DNA from: Fen-178 sp963722575
GTDB taxonomy: Bacteria > Acidobacteriota > Terriglobia > Bryobacterales > Bryobacteraceae
Length of the DNA: 64,000 nucleotides
Direction: 5' to 3'
NCBI GenBank assembly: GCA_963722575.1
Contig: CAVRNR010000022.1
Location: forward strand, 744,001 to 808,000
Under the pieces are notes generated by a model. That model was not told where the DNA came from. It did no database searches and worked only from the letters and a program-made list of their open reading frames with translations. The position numbers were made by a program, and so were the translations under genes. Positions 19,977 through 28,483 of this stretch are shown here, piece by piece (the stretch's first letter is position 1; each line of letters opens with the position of its first letter).

Positions 19977-20440
19977 TGCCCTCGCGGCGCCGGTCGCGGC
20001 AGCGCGCGCTCCAAATTCTCTTTCTGTGGGACGCCCGCCGGCAATCGGTGGACGAGGCCATCGACGCCTACTACGACACGCTCTACTCCGAGGAGCAACC
20101 CGCGCGCGACCCGTTTGTGACCGATCTGGTGCGCGGAACGGTGCAACACGCCGCCGAAATAGACGAACAAATATCGAAACATGCGGAGCACTGGCGGATG
20201 GAGCGCATGCCCATTGTGGACCGCAACATCTTGCGCCTGGCGGTGTTCGAGATGATCCACGCCGGCACCCCCGCCGCCATCGGCATCGACGAAGCCCTCG
20301 AACTGGCTCGCAAGTTCTCGAATGAAGAATCCGTCCAGTTCGTGAACGGAGTGCTGGACGCCATCCGCCGGGATGCCCCCGCAGTCTCCGGCCCACAGGG
20401 CCCCGATTCTCGAAGCCCTTCCGTCCCCTCCCACGTCTAA
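19976..20440 (+). CDS. nusB: Transcription antitermination factor NusB
   Basis: A 154-residue NusB. The RRRSRQRALQILF helix, the VDRNILRLAVFEM core and the KFSNEESVQFVNGVLD C-terminal signature are all present. NusB joins NusE (S10) on boxA RNA during rRNA antitermination. It is coupled to ribH by a one-base overlap. The last 20 residues, rich in Pro and Ser, are longer than usual. Confidence 0.95.
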   Translation: MPSRRRSRQRALQILFLWDARRQSVDEAIDAYYDTLYSEEQPARDPFVTDLVRGTVQHAAEIDEQISKHAEHWRMERMPIVDRNILRLAVFEMIHAGTPAAIGIDEALELARKFSNEESVQFVNGVLDAIRRDAPAVSGPQGPDSRSPSVPSHV

Positions 20441-20490
20441 CTCATTAGCAGGTTTCTGAAAAAGGTGTGAGGAAATTGCCCGCAAGCGGG

Positions 20491-20548
20491 CACTGGGCAA
20501 GCTAAAGCATGCCCCACCAAGGTGGGGCATGCTTTAGCTTGCCCAGTG
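20491..20548. repeat. Perfect 28-bp inverted repeat, dispersed family A
   Basis: Arms 20491-20518 and 20521-20548 are exact reverse complements separated only by AA. The arm core AAGCTAAAGCATGCCCCACC recurs as single arms at 25091-25109 (without the first A) and 28464-28483. The element sits between nusB and the S41 protease. It could act as a bidirectional terminator, but its recurrence suggests a mobile short repeat. Confidence 0.85.
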
Positions 20549-20618
20549 GCGGGCCGGCTGACTTTTTTCGGCATCCTGTCAGGTACGGTATACTTTCCAT
20601 TAGAAGGACGGAGTCCGA

Positions 20619-22244
20619 ATGGCCCAAAAGAGGCGCAGCCTGTTGGTTTTGCCGCTGATCGTGTTGGTTTGTTCCATCGCGGGCGGATTCTATGGGCCTC
20701 AGGTCCAGGCGGAGGCGGCCGACCCCTCCGATACGGCGGAACTGGATCAGGATGTTGCAAGCTTCACCAAGGTGCTCGCCCTGGTGGAACAGAACTTTGC
20801 GGAGCCCGTCTCCGCCGACAAGGCTATCTACAAAGGCGCGGTACCGGGCATGTTGCGGACCCTCGATCCGCACTCCAACTTCTTCGATCCCAAGGAATAC
20901 CAGGCGCTTCGCGAAGACCAGAGGGGCCGCTACTCGGGAGTGGGAATGCAGGTCCAGCCGCGAAATGGCAAGACCGTGGTGCAGGCGCCGTTCCCGGGCT
21001 ATCCCGCCTACAAAGCCGGTCTGCGAGCTGGCGACATCATCGTGATGGTGAACGACCAGCCCACCGATGGCTTGACCACCACGGAAATCGCCGACCTGCT
21101 CAAGGGGCCGCGCGGAACCAAGGTCCAGATCGTGGTCTCACGCGAAGGCTCGGCGGACAACCTTACCTTCACGGTCACGCGCGATGACATCAGCCGCAAG
21201 AGCGTCGAGGATGCCTTTTGGGTAAAGCCGGGGATCGCCTATCTCAAGATCCTGAGCTTTGCCGAAACCACCGGCAAGGAACTGGACGAGAACCTGAAGC
21301 GCCTGGGCGAGAACAACATCAAGGGACTGGTGCTGGACCTTCGCAACAACCCCGGCGGGCTGCTGAACCAGGGCGTCGATGTAGCCGATCATTTCCTCGA
21401 GAAAGGCGCGCTGATTGTCTCCCACCATGGCCGTTCGTCGCCCGAGAAGTCTTACGTTGCACGTAACGGGAACCATGGGCACGAGTACCCCATCGTGGTG
21501 CTGGTGGATGGCTACTCGGCCTCCGCGGCGGAGATTGTGGCCGGCGCCCTCCAGGACCACGACCGCGCCTGGATTATGGGGACCAGGACCTTCGGCAAGG
21601 GCCTGGTACAGACCGTTTACCCGCTCAGCGAAAACACCGGCCTGGCGCTGACCACGGCCCACTTCTACACCCCCAGCGGCCGCTTGATTCAGCGCGACTA
21701 CAGCAATAAGTCGTTCTACGATTACTACTTCCACAAAGACGACGACGCCAAGAACCCGCTCGATGTGAAGATGACCGATGGTGGCCGCACGGTCTATGGC
21801 GGCGGCGGAATTACGCCCGATGAGAAGTACGAGGCGCCCAAGGTGGATCGCCTCGAAGTGGAGCTCAGCCGCTCCGGCCTGTTCGACTTCTCCCGATGGT
21901 ACTTTGGCTCGCACAGTACCAACCTGCCGAAAGGTTGGATGCCCGATGCCGCCTTCCTCGAGGAGTTCCACGATTACCTGCTCAAGCACGGCACCAATTT
22001 CGCGGAATCCGAGTTCGTGCAGGACCGGGATTGGATTACGCGCTACCTCGCCAGGGAAATCTACATCACCGCCTTTAACCTGGACGAGAGCGACCGCGTC
22101 TTCGCTCAAACCGATCCGGAAGTCGCCAGGGCCGTGGATGCCATGCCCAAGGCCAGTGCGCTGCTGGAGTCCACCAAGAAGATCCTCGTCCAGCGCATGA
22201 ACGCGCAGCAGCAGCAGCGTTCCGCCGCGGCGGCTCACCGGTAG
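20619..22244 (+). CDS. S41 family C-terminal processing protease
   Basis: A 541-residue CtpA-type periplasmic protease with an N-terminal signal or anchor (about residues 7-28). A PDZ domain (about 105-190, with YSGVGMQV and AGLRAGDIIV) precedes the S41 core. The Ser-Lys dyad is Ser302 in GYSASAAEIV and Lys327 in TFGKGLVQ, 25 residues apart as in Prc/CtpA. Substrates are C termini of exported proteins. About 140 residues follow the core, longer than in many CtpAs. A TATACT -10-like element (20589-20594) and an AAGGACGGAG ribosome site precede the ATG. Confidence 0.95.
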   Translation: MAQKRRSLLVLPLIVLVCSIAGGFYGPQVQAEAADPSDTAELDQDVASFTKVLALVEQNFAEPVSADKAIYKGAVPGMLRTLDPHSNFFDPKEYQALREDQRGRYSGVGMQVQPRNGKTVVQAPFPGYPAYKAGLRAGDIIVMVNDQPTDGLTTTEIADLLKGPRGTKVQIVVSREGSADNLTFTVTRDDISRKSVEDAFWVKPGIAYLKILSFAETTGKELDENLKRLGENNIKGLVLDLRNNPGGLLNQGVDVADHFLEKGALIVSHHGRSSPEKSYVARNGNHGHEYPIVVLVDGYSASAAEIVAGALQDHDRAWIMGTRTFGKGLVQTVYPLSENTGLALTTAHFYTPSGRLIQRDYSNKSFYDYYFHKDDDAKNPLDVKMTDGGRTVYGGGGITPDEKYEAPKVDRLEVELSRSGLFDFSRWYFGSHSTNLPKGWMPDAAFLEEFHDYLLKHGTNFAESEFVQDRDWITRYLAREIYITAFNLDESDRVFAQTDPEVARAVDAMPKASALLESTKKILVQRMNAQQQQRSAAAAHR

Positions 22245-22259
22245 CCAGCCGCCGACAGC

Positions 22260-23312
22260 TTACGCCCTGAAATACGGCCGCAGATAATCGACGGTCTCTT
22301 TGAGTGACTGTTTGCCGGCTTCGTCCAGCGGGCGGCTGAGACCGGAGCTGGCGGAGGCGGCCTTGGCGGCGGCGGCGAAGCCCGGCGTCGATACCTTGCG
22401 CGCGGCGTAAGTCTTGAAGACGCCTCGCAGATACAGAATGTACTTGAACGGCTCGACGCCGGAGTAAAGGCCCGCCTCCGTCAGCAGCAGCAAGGTTCTG
22501 CCCTGCATGTCCATGGCTTCCTTGTGCTTGCCCTGGTGCCAGAGGTCCCAAGTGGCGGCGTAGAGGTCCGCGAATGCGGCCACCGGCATGCAGCCCGATG
22601 AACCGATGCGCATCTCGTCGATCAGATTGCGCCCGTGGGAGCCGGTCATGACTTTGAGGTTGCCGGACGTCAGCCTGGTCAGTTCGACGATGTGCGCCAG
22701 CACATCCCCGGCCTCGTCCTTCAGATAACGCATGGCCGGGATGGCCTTATACATCGCCATGATCAAGTTGACGTCCATGTCGCCCACGGCTTGGACGAAC
22801 AGTGGAAGCCTGGTGGCGGCGCCGATCGCCTTGTAGTATTCGAGCATCTGCGGCGGGGTGAGGCTTTCCGAGGGCGGCAGCGAGATGATGCCATCGGCGC
22901 CGATTTCCGCGGCATGCTTCGCCAGTTTCAGGGAAGTGGCCAAATCGGCCGCCTGCACGCCGAACACGATGGCGGGTCTCAGTTTCTTTCCGGCCGAGGC
23001 GATGGCCTCCATGCCCAGCAGCCGCTCCGCTTCCGTGAGAGCCAGCCATTCACTGACCATCTGGGGCCAGACGAACCCGTGCACGCCGCCCCGGTCCACG
23101 AACTTGACCTCTTCCACCAGGCCATCCACATCCAGCTTTCCACCGGCGGTGAAGGGCGTCTGGGCGATGGGAAAGATACCGCGCAAGGGCTTCGGCGTGG
23201 ACCCCTGGGCGTATAGGAATCCACCCGGCAACGCGAGACCCAGCGTTCCCGCGCCAAACAGCTTCAGAAACTCGCGCCGGCCGGGCGTGGCAAGAAGGTG
23301 TTCCACTGGCAT
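22260..23312 (-). CDS. Tat-exported DapA-fold protein
   Basis: A 350-residue protein of the dihydrodipicolinate synthase/N-acetylneuraminate lyase superfamily with a Tat signal peptide (GRREFLKLFGAGTLGLALPG, residues 11-30). The Schiff-base lysine is kept (Lys198 in MRYLKDEAGD). The usual YYNKP and YNVPGRTG segments are replaced by SLPPSES and LFVQAVGDM, so the Tyr residues used by true DapA are missing. A different aldol or lyase reaction outside the cytoplasm is likely. The gene converges with the S41 protease, with 15 bases between stops. The genuine dapA is at 55602. Confidence 0.88.
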   Translation of the reverse strand: MPVEHLLATPGRREFLKLFGAGTLGLALPGGFLYAQGSTPKPLRGIFPIAQTPFTAGGKLDVDGLVEEVKFVDRGGVHGFVWPQMVSEWLALTEAERLLGMEAIASAGKKLRPAIVFGVQAADLATSLKLAKHAAEIGADGIISLPPSESLTPPQMLEYYKAIGAATRLPLFVQAVGDMDVNLIMAMYKAIPAMRYLKDEAGDVLAHIVELTRLTSGNLKVMTGSHGRNLIDEMRIGSSGCMPVAAFADLYAATWDLWHQGKHKEAMDMQGRTLLLLTEAGLYSGVEPFKYILYLRGVFKTYAARKVSTPGFAAAAKAASASSGLSRPLDEAGKQSLKETVDYLRPYFRA

Positions 23313-23337
23313 CGTATTCGATTCGAGTATACCTCGG

Positions 23338-23367
23338 TTGACGCGCCCCTCTCCCATCCCCCATAAT
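23338..23367 (+). promoter_or_regulatory. Candidate promoter of the transpeptidase gene
   Basis: TTGACG (23338-23343) and CATAAT (23362-23367) are separated by 18 bases, about 48 bases before the ATG at 23415, in the gap between two divergent genes. Confidence 0.4.
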
Positions 23368-23414
23368 GACATCGGGTAGTCTGAAATCGATCCCGATGTG
23401 ACTCGACGCCGCGC

Positions 23415-24515
23415 ATGAAAAAGCTTTTCCTTGTCCCGCTGCTTCTGGGGGGGTTGCTCCAGAATGCCGGTCTTACGGCCACGCAGGCTAAGAAGACCAC
23501 CCGCGTACCGGCCAGGAGGAGACTGGCGAAGCGGACGCCGCCGGTCGATCCCACGGACGGCGATAACGTGGATGGCGACGATCTCACCATCCGCCGGGCG
23601 GCCGTCGCGGCGCTTGGCCCACAGAGCGGCAGTGTGGTGGTGGTGGACCCCGCTACCGGGCGGGTCCTCAGCATGGTCAACCAGAGGCTGGGTCTGAAGA
23701 CCGGCTTCACGCCCTGCTCCACCATCAAACTGGTGGCTGGGCTGGCCGCGCTGAGCGAGCACATCGTCGACCTCGATACCTCTATCTACACCGCCCGGCA
23801 CGTGGCCTACACGCTTACCACCGCCATCGCCAAATCCAACAACCAGTACTTCAACATCCTGGGCACGCGGCTGGGCTTCGCGCGCGTGATGCGCTATGCA
23901 CAGATGCTCGGGCTAAGCGAAAAGGCGGGGCTCGATATCCCCGGCGAGCAGCCCGGCATGTTGCCGCCGGAGCCTCCCAAAAACGGTGGCGTCGGCATGA
24001 TGACCAGCTTTGGCGAGGGCATCACCATTACACCCTTGGAGCTGGCGGCGCTGCTCTCCGCGATCGCCAATGGCGGCACGCTCTACTACCTGCAATACCC
24101 ACGCACGCAGGCGGAAATAGACCAGTTTGTTCCCCAGGTGAAGCGCCCGCTCGAACTGGCCCCCAACGGCATTACCGATATCAGGATGGGAATGCGCGCG
24201 GCGGTGGACTACGGCACCGCCCGGCGCGCCGGCTACGATCCGAGCGAGCCCATTTTCGGCAAGACCGGCACCTGCACGGATTTCCGCCTGGCGAGCCACA
24301 TGGGTTGGTTCGGGTCGTTCAACGAAGTCGGGCATCACCAGCTTGTGATCGTGGTCATGCTGGCCGGCAGCAGAGCCACCAGCGGGCCCGTGGCGGCGGG
24401 TGTGGCCGGAGCCATCTATCGCAGTCTTTCCGAACAGCGCTACTTCGCGGCCGATACGGGCCAGAAGCCCGGCTTTCCCGAGATCATCAGCACCAGCCCC
24501 TGCTGCTCGCGGTGA
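23415..24515 (+). CDS. Penicillin-binding transpeptidase domain protein
   Basis: A 366-residue protein with a signal peptide and a single transpeptidase domain. All three active-site motifs are present: STIK (Ser102 nucleophile, Lys105), SNN (Ser141) and KTG (Lys283). No glycosyltransferase or PBP dimerisation domain is present, so it is a short, class-D-like or stand-alone transpeptidase. It may crosslink peptidoglycan or react with beta-lactams; which cannot be decided here. The spacing between the SxxK and SxN motifs (about 36 residues) is short compared with classical PBPs. A group II intron remnant lies just downstream. Confidence 0.85.
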   Translation: MKKLFLVPLLLGGLLQNAGLTATQAKKTTRVPARRRLAKRTPPVDPTDGDNVDGDDLTIRRAAVAALGPQSGSVVVVDPATGRVLSMVNQRLGLKTGFTPCSTIKLVAGLAALSEHIVDLDTSIYTARHVAYTLTTAIAKSNNQYFNILGTRLGFARVMRYAQMLGLSEKAGLDIPGEQPGMLPPEPPKNGGVGMMTSFGEGITITPLELAALLSAIANGGTLYYLQYPRTQAEIDQFVPQVKRPLELAPNGITDIRMGMRAAVDYGTARRAGYDPSEPIFGKTGTCTDFRLASHMGWFGSFNEVGHHQLVIVVMLAGSRATSGPVAAGVAGAIYRSLSEQRYFAADTGQKPGFPEIISTSPCCSR

Positions 24516-24528
24516 ACGGAGCGATGGG

Positions 24529-25090
24529 GTCGCGGTAGGGATGCCGGTTGCCCGGCACCCCCCGCACGGACCCGTGCGGGCGCTCATTAGCGCACATGTC
24601 ACTCGATCCACTCCCGGCGCAGCTTGCCGCTGTAGCGCGTAAAAGCTGTTCTGAAGCAGTCCTTCGGTCACATGATGCGGCAGGGGCGGTGAACCGTAGT
24701 TCCTGATCCCTTCCCGCTGCTTCCCGCACACCGTGGAGACCCCGTGACCCGATCTCCCGACTCTGCGTCCGGCTCGGGTTGACCTCTACGGTGTTCGCCT
24801 TGATCGACCGCCTTCCCTCCGGCCCGCTGGTTTCACGCAGCGGGCGCCGCTGGGGTCTCCCGGTTCTCGCGCCTTGAGTTTCCAGGCATGTCCGGGGTCT
24901 TCGACCGCGCACGGTGATGGGCGTCTCGCGCTATCGACGCTCAATCGCCCGCCCTGCCTGTACCCCTGTCAACGCTTCACGCCCCGCCTCACGGCTGGCC
25001 ACGCATGACTCGGGGCCAGGATGGCTCGCTACGCCTTTCCTGTACGGCTTTCTCATCCGCTGCTCAATGCCGGTTTATCCCGGCGCGCCG
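24529..25090 (-). mobile_element. Degenerate group II intron remnant
   Basis: Read on the minus strand, this stretch keeps the two ends of a bacterial group II intron. A segment with frameshifts resembles the N-terminal part of an LtrA-type reverse transcriptase: SRTQSREIGS then VREAAGRDQELRFTA in one frame (about 24700-24800), continuing as PLPHHVTEGLLQNSFYALQ then RQAAPGVDRVT in another (about 24600-24710). The catalytic RT domain with YADD is absent. Directly after the break comes a hairpin-rich GC segment (24529-24590) resembling intron domains V/VI. The upstream RNA-like region (24830-25090) lacks a gene. Both boundaries are estimates. Confidence 0.65.
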
Positions 25091-25109
25091 AGCTAAAGCA
25101 TGCCCCACC
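25091..25109 (+). repeat. Single arm of dispersed repeat family A
   Basis: AGCTAAAGCATGCCCCACC is identical to part of each arm of the palindrome at 20491-20548. It abuts the group II intron remnant and lies about 40 bases before RNase J. Confidence 0.8.
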
Positions 25110-25147
25110 TGGAATAGCCTATGATGGGCAGTTGGCAGTGAATCACC

Positions 25148-26818
25148 ATGACTGATCTGAAGTTGCAGATAATCCCCCTGGGTGGATGCGGCGAGTTTGG
25201 CATGAACATGACCGCCATCCGCTACGCCGATGACATCATCGTCATCGATTCCGGAATGATGTTCCCCGAGGCCGAGTTGCTGGGCGTCGACCTGGTGATG
25301 CCCGACCTGAGTTATCTCAAGGAAAACCAGCAGTTCGTCCGCGCCCTGATCCTCACCCACGGCCATGAGGACCACATCGGCGCCGTGCCGTATTTCCTTT
25401 CCGACATCGGAGTCCCCGTCTACGGCGCCGATTTCACGCTGGCCCTGGTGGAGCGCCGCCTGGAAGAGTACGACCTCGAAGAGGAGCCCCGCTTCATCCA
25501 CATCAAGCCCAAACAGATCCTCGACATCGGCCCCTTCAAGATCGAGTTCATCCGCGTGACGCACTCCATCGTGAGCGCCGTGGCCCTGGCCATTACCACG
25601 CCTCTCGGAGTGGTCATTCACACCGGGGATTTCAAGGTGGACCCCACTCCCACCGATAACGAGCTGTTCGATCTCCACACCCTCGCCGACTACGGCAAGC
25701 GCGGCGTTCTGCTGCTGCTCTCCGATTCCACCAATGCCGACCGCCCCGGCTTCACCGAGAGTGAGCGCGCCGTCCGCCCGCGCATGGAAGAGATTTTCAA
25801 CCGCGCCGAGCGCCGGGTGGTGGTCTCCTGCTTCAGTTCCTCCATCCACCGCATCCAACTGGTCCTCGATCTGGCGCAGGAATTCAGCCGCCGCGTGGCG
25901 GTGATTGGCAGAAGCATGGTGACGGTGACCGAGATCGCGCACTCGCTCGGCCTGCTGGATATTCCCGACGGCATCCTGCTGCGCCCGCAGGATGTCATGG
26001 GCCTGCCGCCCGACAAAGTGGCCATCCTCATCTCCGGCACCCAGGGTGAGCCCATGTCGGCGCTGGCGCGCGTGGCCGTCGATAATCATAAGAACGTCTC
26101 CGTGGAACAGGGCGACACCGTGGTGCTCAGCGCCCGCATCATCCCCGGCAACGAAAAGGCCATCTTCCGCATGATCGACCACATGGCGCGCCGCGGCGCC
26201 AACGTCCTGTACGGCAGCATGAACCCGCCGCTGCACGTTTCCGGCCATGCCAGCGCGGAGGAGCAGAAGCTGGTCCTGAACTTGGTGCGCCCGCGCTACT
26301 TCATGCCCATCCACGGCGAGTTTCGCCAGCTTACCAAGCACGCCCGCCTAGCCGAGCACCTGCGCTTCGCCGGCCTGGAAGAGACCTTCATCATGGAATC
26401 GGGCGACGTTCTGGAAATCGACCACCACGGCGCGCGCAAAGGCAACCGTGTCCCCGTGGGCCGAGTCTGCATCGATTCCGGCTCGGTGGACGACGTGGTG
26501 GAAGAGGTGGTCATTCGCGACCGGCGCCACCTTTCCGAAGATGGCATCGTGCTACCCATCATCGCCATCAACCGCCAGACCGGCCGCATTGAAGGCGCGC
26601 CGGAAATCGTCAGCCGCGGCTTCGCCCTGGCGGGAGACGGCTCGCAATTCATGGAGCACGCGCGCCAGATCGTCACGAAAACGCTGGAAGGCTCCAACCG
26701 CGAAGAGAAGACCGATTGGGGCGTCATGAAGGAGAAGGTGCGCGCCGACCTGAAGCGCTACATCGTGAAGGAAACGTCGCGCCGCCCGCTGATCATGCCG
26801 GTGATTCTGGAAGTCTAA
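25148..26818 (+). CDS. rnj: Ribonuclease J
   Basis: A 556-residue metallo-beta-lactamase/beta-CASP nuclease of the usual RNase J length. HGHEDHIG (71-78) and THSIVSAVAL carry zinc ligands; the beta-CASP domain (about 205-345) ends with the NPPLHVSGHAS segment containing the C-terminal His; a C-terminal domain follows. The enzyme has 5'-3' exonuclease and endonuclease activity and matures or degrades RNA. One base separates its stop from the next gene, so they are probably co-transcribed. Confidence 0.96.
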   Translation: MTDLKLQIIPLGGCGEFGMNMTAIRYADDIIVIDSGMMFPEAELLGVDLVMPDLSYLKENQQFVRALILTHGHEDHIGAVPYFLSDIGVPVYGADFTLALVERRLEEYDLEEEPRFIHIKPKQILDIGPFKIEFIRVTHSIVSAVALAITTPLGVVIHTGDFKVDPTPTDNELFDLHTLADYGKRGVLLLLSDSTNADRPGFTESERAVRPRMEEIFNRAERRVVVSCFSSSIHRIQLVLDLAQEFSRRVAVIGRSMVTVTEIAHSLGLLDIPDGILLRPQDVMGLPPDKVAILISGTQGEPMSALARVAVDNHKNVSVEQGDTVVLSARIIPGNEKAIFRMIDHMARRGANVLYGSMNPPLHVSGHASAEEQKLVLNLVRPRYFMPIHGEFRQLTKHARLAEHLRFAGLEETFIMESGDVLEIDHHGARKGNRVPVGRVCIDSGSVDDVVEEVVIRDRRHLSEDGIVLPIIAINRQTGRIEGAPEIVSRGFALAGDGSQFMEHARQIVTKTLEGSNREEKTDWGVMKEKVRADLKRYIVKETSRRPLIMPVILEV

Positions 26819-26819
26819 T

Positions 26820-27743
26820 ATGCTCCGCTGGCTGCTCGTGGGCATCGGTGATATCGCTACCAAGCGCGTTCTCCCCGCGATCCTGGCCGAGCCGCGCAGC
26901 CAGCTCGCCGGAATCGTCACCCGAAGCCCCGCCAAGGCCGAGCGCTACGGTGTCCCCTCGTGGACCGATCTGGACGCCGCCCTGTCGCACTCCGCGGCCG
27001 ACGCCGTCTACATCTCGACGCCCGTCTTCCTGCACGCCCCGCAGACCATCGCGGCCCTGCGCGCCGGCATGCACGCGCTCTGCGAAAAACCCATGGCGCT
27101 CCACTACGCCGAGGCCCTCACCATGCAGCAGGCCGCCGTTGAGACCGGCCGCACGCTGGGCGTGGCCTATTACCGCCGCATGTACCCCAAGGTGGCCCGC
27201 GCGAGGGAGCTGATGGAATCCGGCGCCATCGGCCGCCCGGTGTTCGCGGAAGCCACATCCCACGACTGGTTCTACCCCGCCGATGGTTTCCGCGCCTGGC
27301 TGGTGGACCCCGCCAGTGCCGGCGGAGGCCCGCTCTACGACATCGCCTCCCACCGCATCGACCTGATGAATTACTTGTTCGGCCAACCCATGCGCGCCAG
27401 CGGACAGCTCTCGACGCTGGTCCAACCCATCCAAGTGGAAGACAATGCCACGGTGATGATCGAACATGCCGGCGGCGTCCGCAGCCTGGTGGATGTGCGC
27501 TGGCATTCGCGCGTGCCTCGCGACGAATTCCGCATTCGCGGCACGGAAGGCGAGCTCGATCTCACCCCGCTCAACGGGCCGCAACTGGTTCACCCCGGCG
27601 GCGCCGAGCAGATCCCCGCGCCTGGCAATCTGCACTATCCCTGCGTGGAGAATTTTGTGAGCGCGGTGCTGGACAAGAGCGAGTTGCGGTCATCGGGCGC
27701 CACCGCACTATTGACCGAGTGGGTGATCCAACAAATCCGGTAA
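26820..27743 (+). CDS. Gfo/Idh/MocA family oxidoreductase
   Basis: A 307-residue NAD(P)-dependent oxidoreductase. The N-terminal Rossmann fold has VGIGDIATKR, and the CEKPMAL motif (EKP, about residue 90) is the family signature. The C-terminal substrate domain contains GGGPLYDIASHRIDLMNYLFG, with the His and Asp normally used in catalysis. Family members oxidise or reduce sugars, inositols or other polyols; the substrate here is unknown. It begins one base after the RNase J stop. Confidence 0.92.
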   Translation: MLRWLLVGIGDIATKRVLPAILAEPRSQLAGIVTRSPAKAERYGVPSWTDLDAALSHSAADAVYISTPVFLHAPQTIAALRAGMHALCEKPMALHYAEALTMQQAAVETGRTLGVAYYRRMYPKVARARELMESGAIGRPVFAEATSHDWFYPADGFRAWLVDPASAGGGPLYDIASHRIDLMNYLFGQPMRASGQLSTLVQPIQVEDNATVMIEHAGGVRSLVDVRWHSRVPRDEFRIRGTEGELDLTPLNGPQLVHPGGAEQIPAPGNLHYPCVENFVSAVLDKSELRSSGATALLTEWVIQQIR

Positions 27744-27823
27744 ACCCGGTGACAGACGGAACGTTTCCCGGTTTGTGGACTGAACCACGGGAGTCTCACC
27801 GGCAACTGACCTCTTGTGAACCG

Positions 27824-28147
27824 TCAGGCGAGCTTCAATCCACCGCGTGACCGGCTGTTCTTCTTCGGCGTTGGTGCGGAACGCGACCGGGCGCTCGTGC
27901 CTTGACTCTCCATGGCCGCCCGCAGAATACGATTGATACGCGTCTGGTAACCCCTGCCATGGGCCTTCAGCCAACTCAGCACGTCCGCGTCAAGGCGGAT
28001 GGTGAGTTGTCGCTTGGGCGGCGGCCATGCTTCCGTTGCCGTGGCGAAGAAAGACTTGTCGAGCGGCGGAATGTCCGAATAGTCGATGCCGGCATCTTTC
28101 GTCCGGTCAATTCTCGCCAAGTCGCTTTTGATAGATTTGTTGCTCAC
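27824..28147 (-). CDS. brnA: BrnA family antitoxin
   Basis: A 107-residue antitoxin. IDYSDIPPLDKSFF followed by a ribbon-helix-helix with KRQLTIRLDADVLSWL and GRGYQTRINRILRAAM is the BrnA (DUF4415) pattern. BrnA dimers bind the operon promoter and neutralise BrnT. The basic C-terminal tail after residue 83 is longer than usual. Its ATG lies 41 bases inside the end of brnT, which ensures coupled translation. Confidence 0.92.
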   Translation of the reverse strand: MSNKSIKSDLARIDRTKDAGIDYSDIPPLDKSFFATATEAWPPPKRQLTIRLDADVLSWLKAHGRGYQTRINRILRAAMESQGTSARSRSAPTPKKNSRSRGGLKLA

Positions 28148-28391
28148 GTCGATTTGCCTTTCTCATGGAGATGATCCGCGTGGTGGCTTCGCCGCGTGGC
28201 GCGTGGGCAATCACAACCACTCGACCAGCGAGCAGGCCCAAGGTGATCAGCCGCACCTCTCCATAATCGAAGCGGCTATCCACGAAAGTGACGCAAGGCC
28301 CGGTCGACACCTGTTCGGTATCCGCGAAATCCAGCCCGTGCTTGACGAAGTTGCTACGGCTCCTGGCTTCATCCCATGCGCACGCTATCAT
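28107..28391 (-). CDS. brnT: BrnT family toxin
   Basis: A 94-residue BrnT ribonuclease toxin: AWDEARSRSNFVKHGLDF at the start, a central region with RLITLGLLAGRVVVIAHA, and the C-terminal RIISMRKANRREQQIY signature. BrnT has a RelE-like fold and halts translation by cleaving RNA. It is the first gene of an intact brnTA pair, the only complete toxin-antitoxin pair I recognise here apart from the unproven cassette at 42 kb. Confidence 0.9.
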   Translation of the reverse strand: MIACAWDEARSRSNFVKHGLDFADTEQVSTGPCVTFVDSRFDYGEVRLITLGLLAGRVVVIAHAPRGEATTRIISMRKANRREQQIYQKRLGEN

Positions 28392-28460
28392 TCCACAGTG
28401 TAGCTACGATTGTAGTTACATGCAATCGGAAACCTCTGGAGCGGCGGGGTTCTAACAGAG

Positions 28461-28483
28461 GGCAAGCTAAAGCATGCCCCACC
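28461..28483 (+). repeat. Single arm of dispersed repeat family A
   Basis: The segment contains AAGCTAAAGCATGCCCCACC, matching an arm of the 20491 palindrome together with the preceding GGC. It ends on the last base of the pit stop codon, so it forms the immediate downstream region of pit. Confidence 0.8.
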
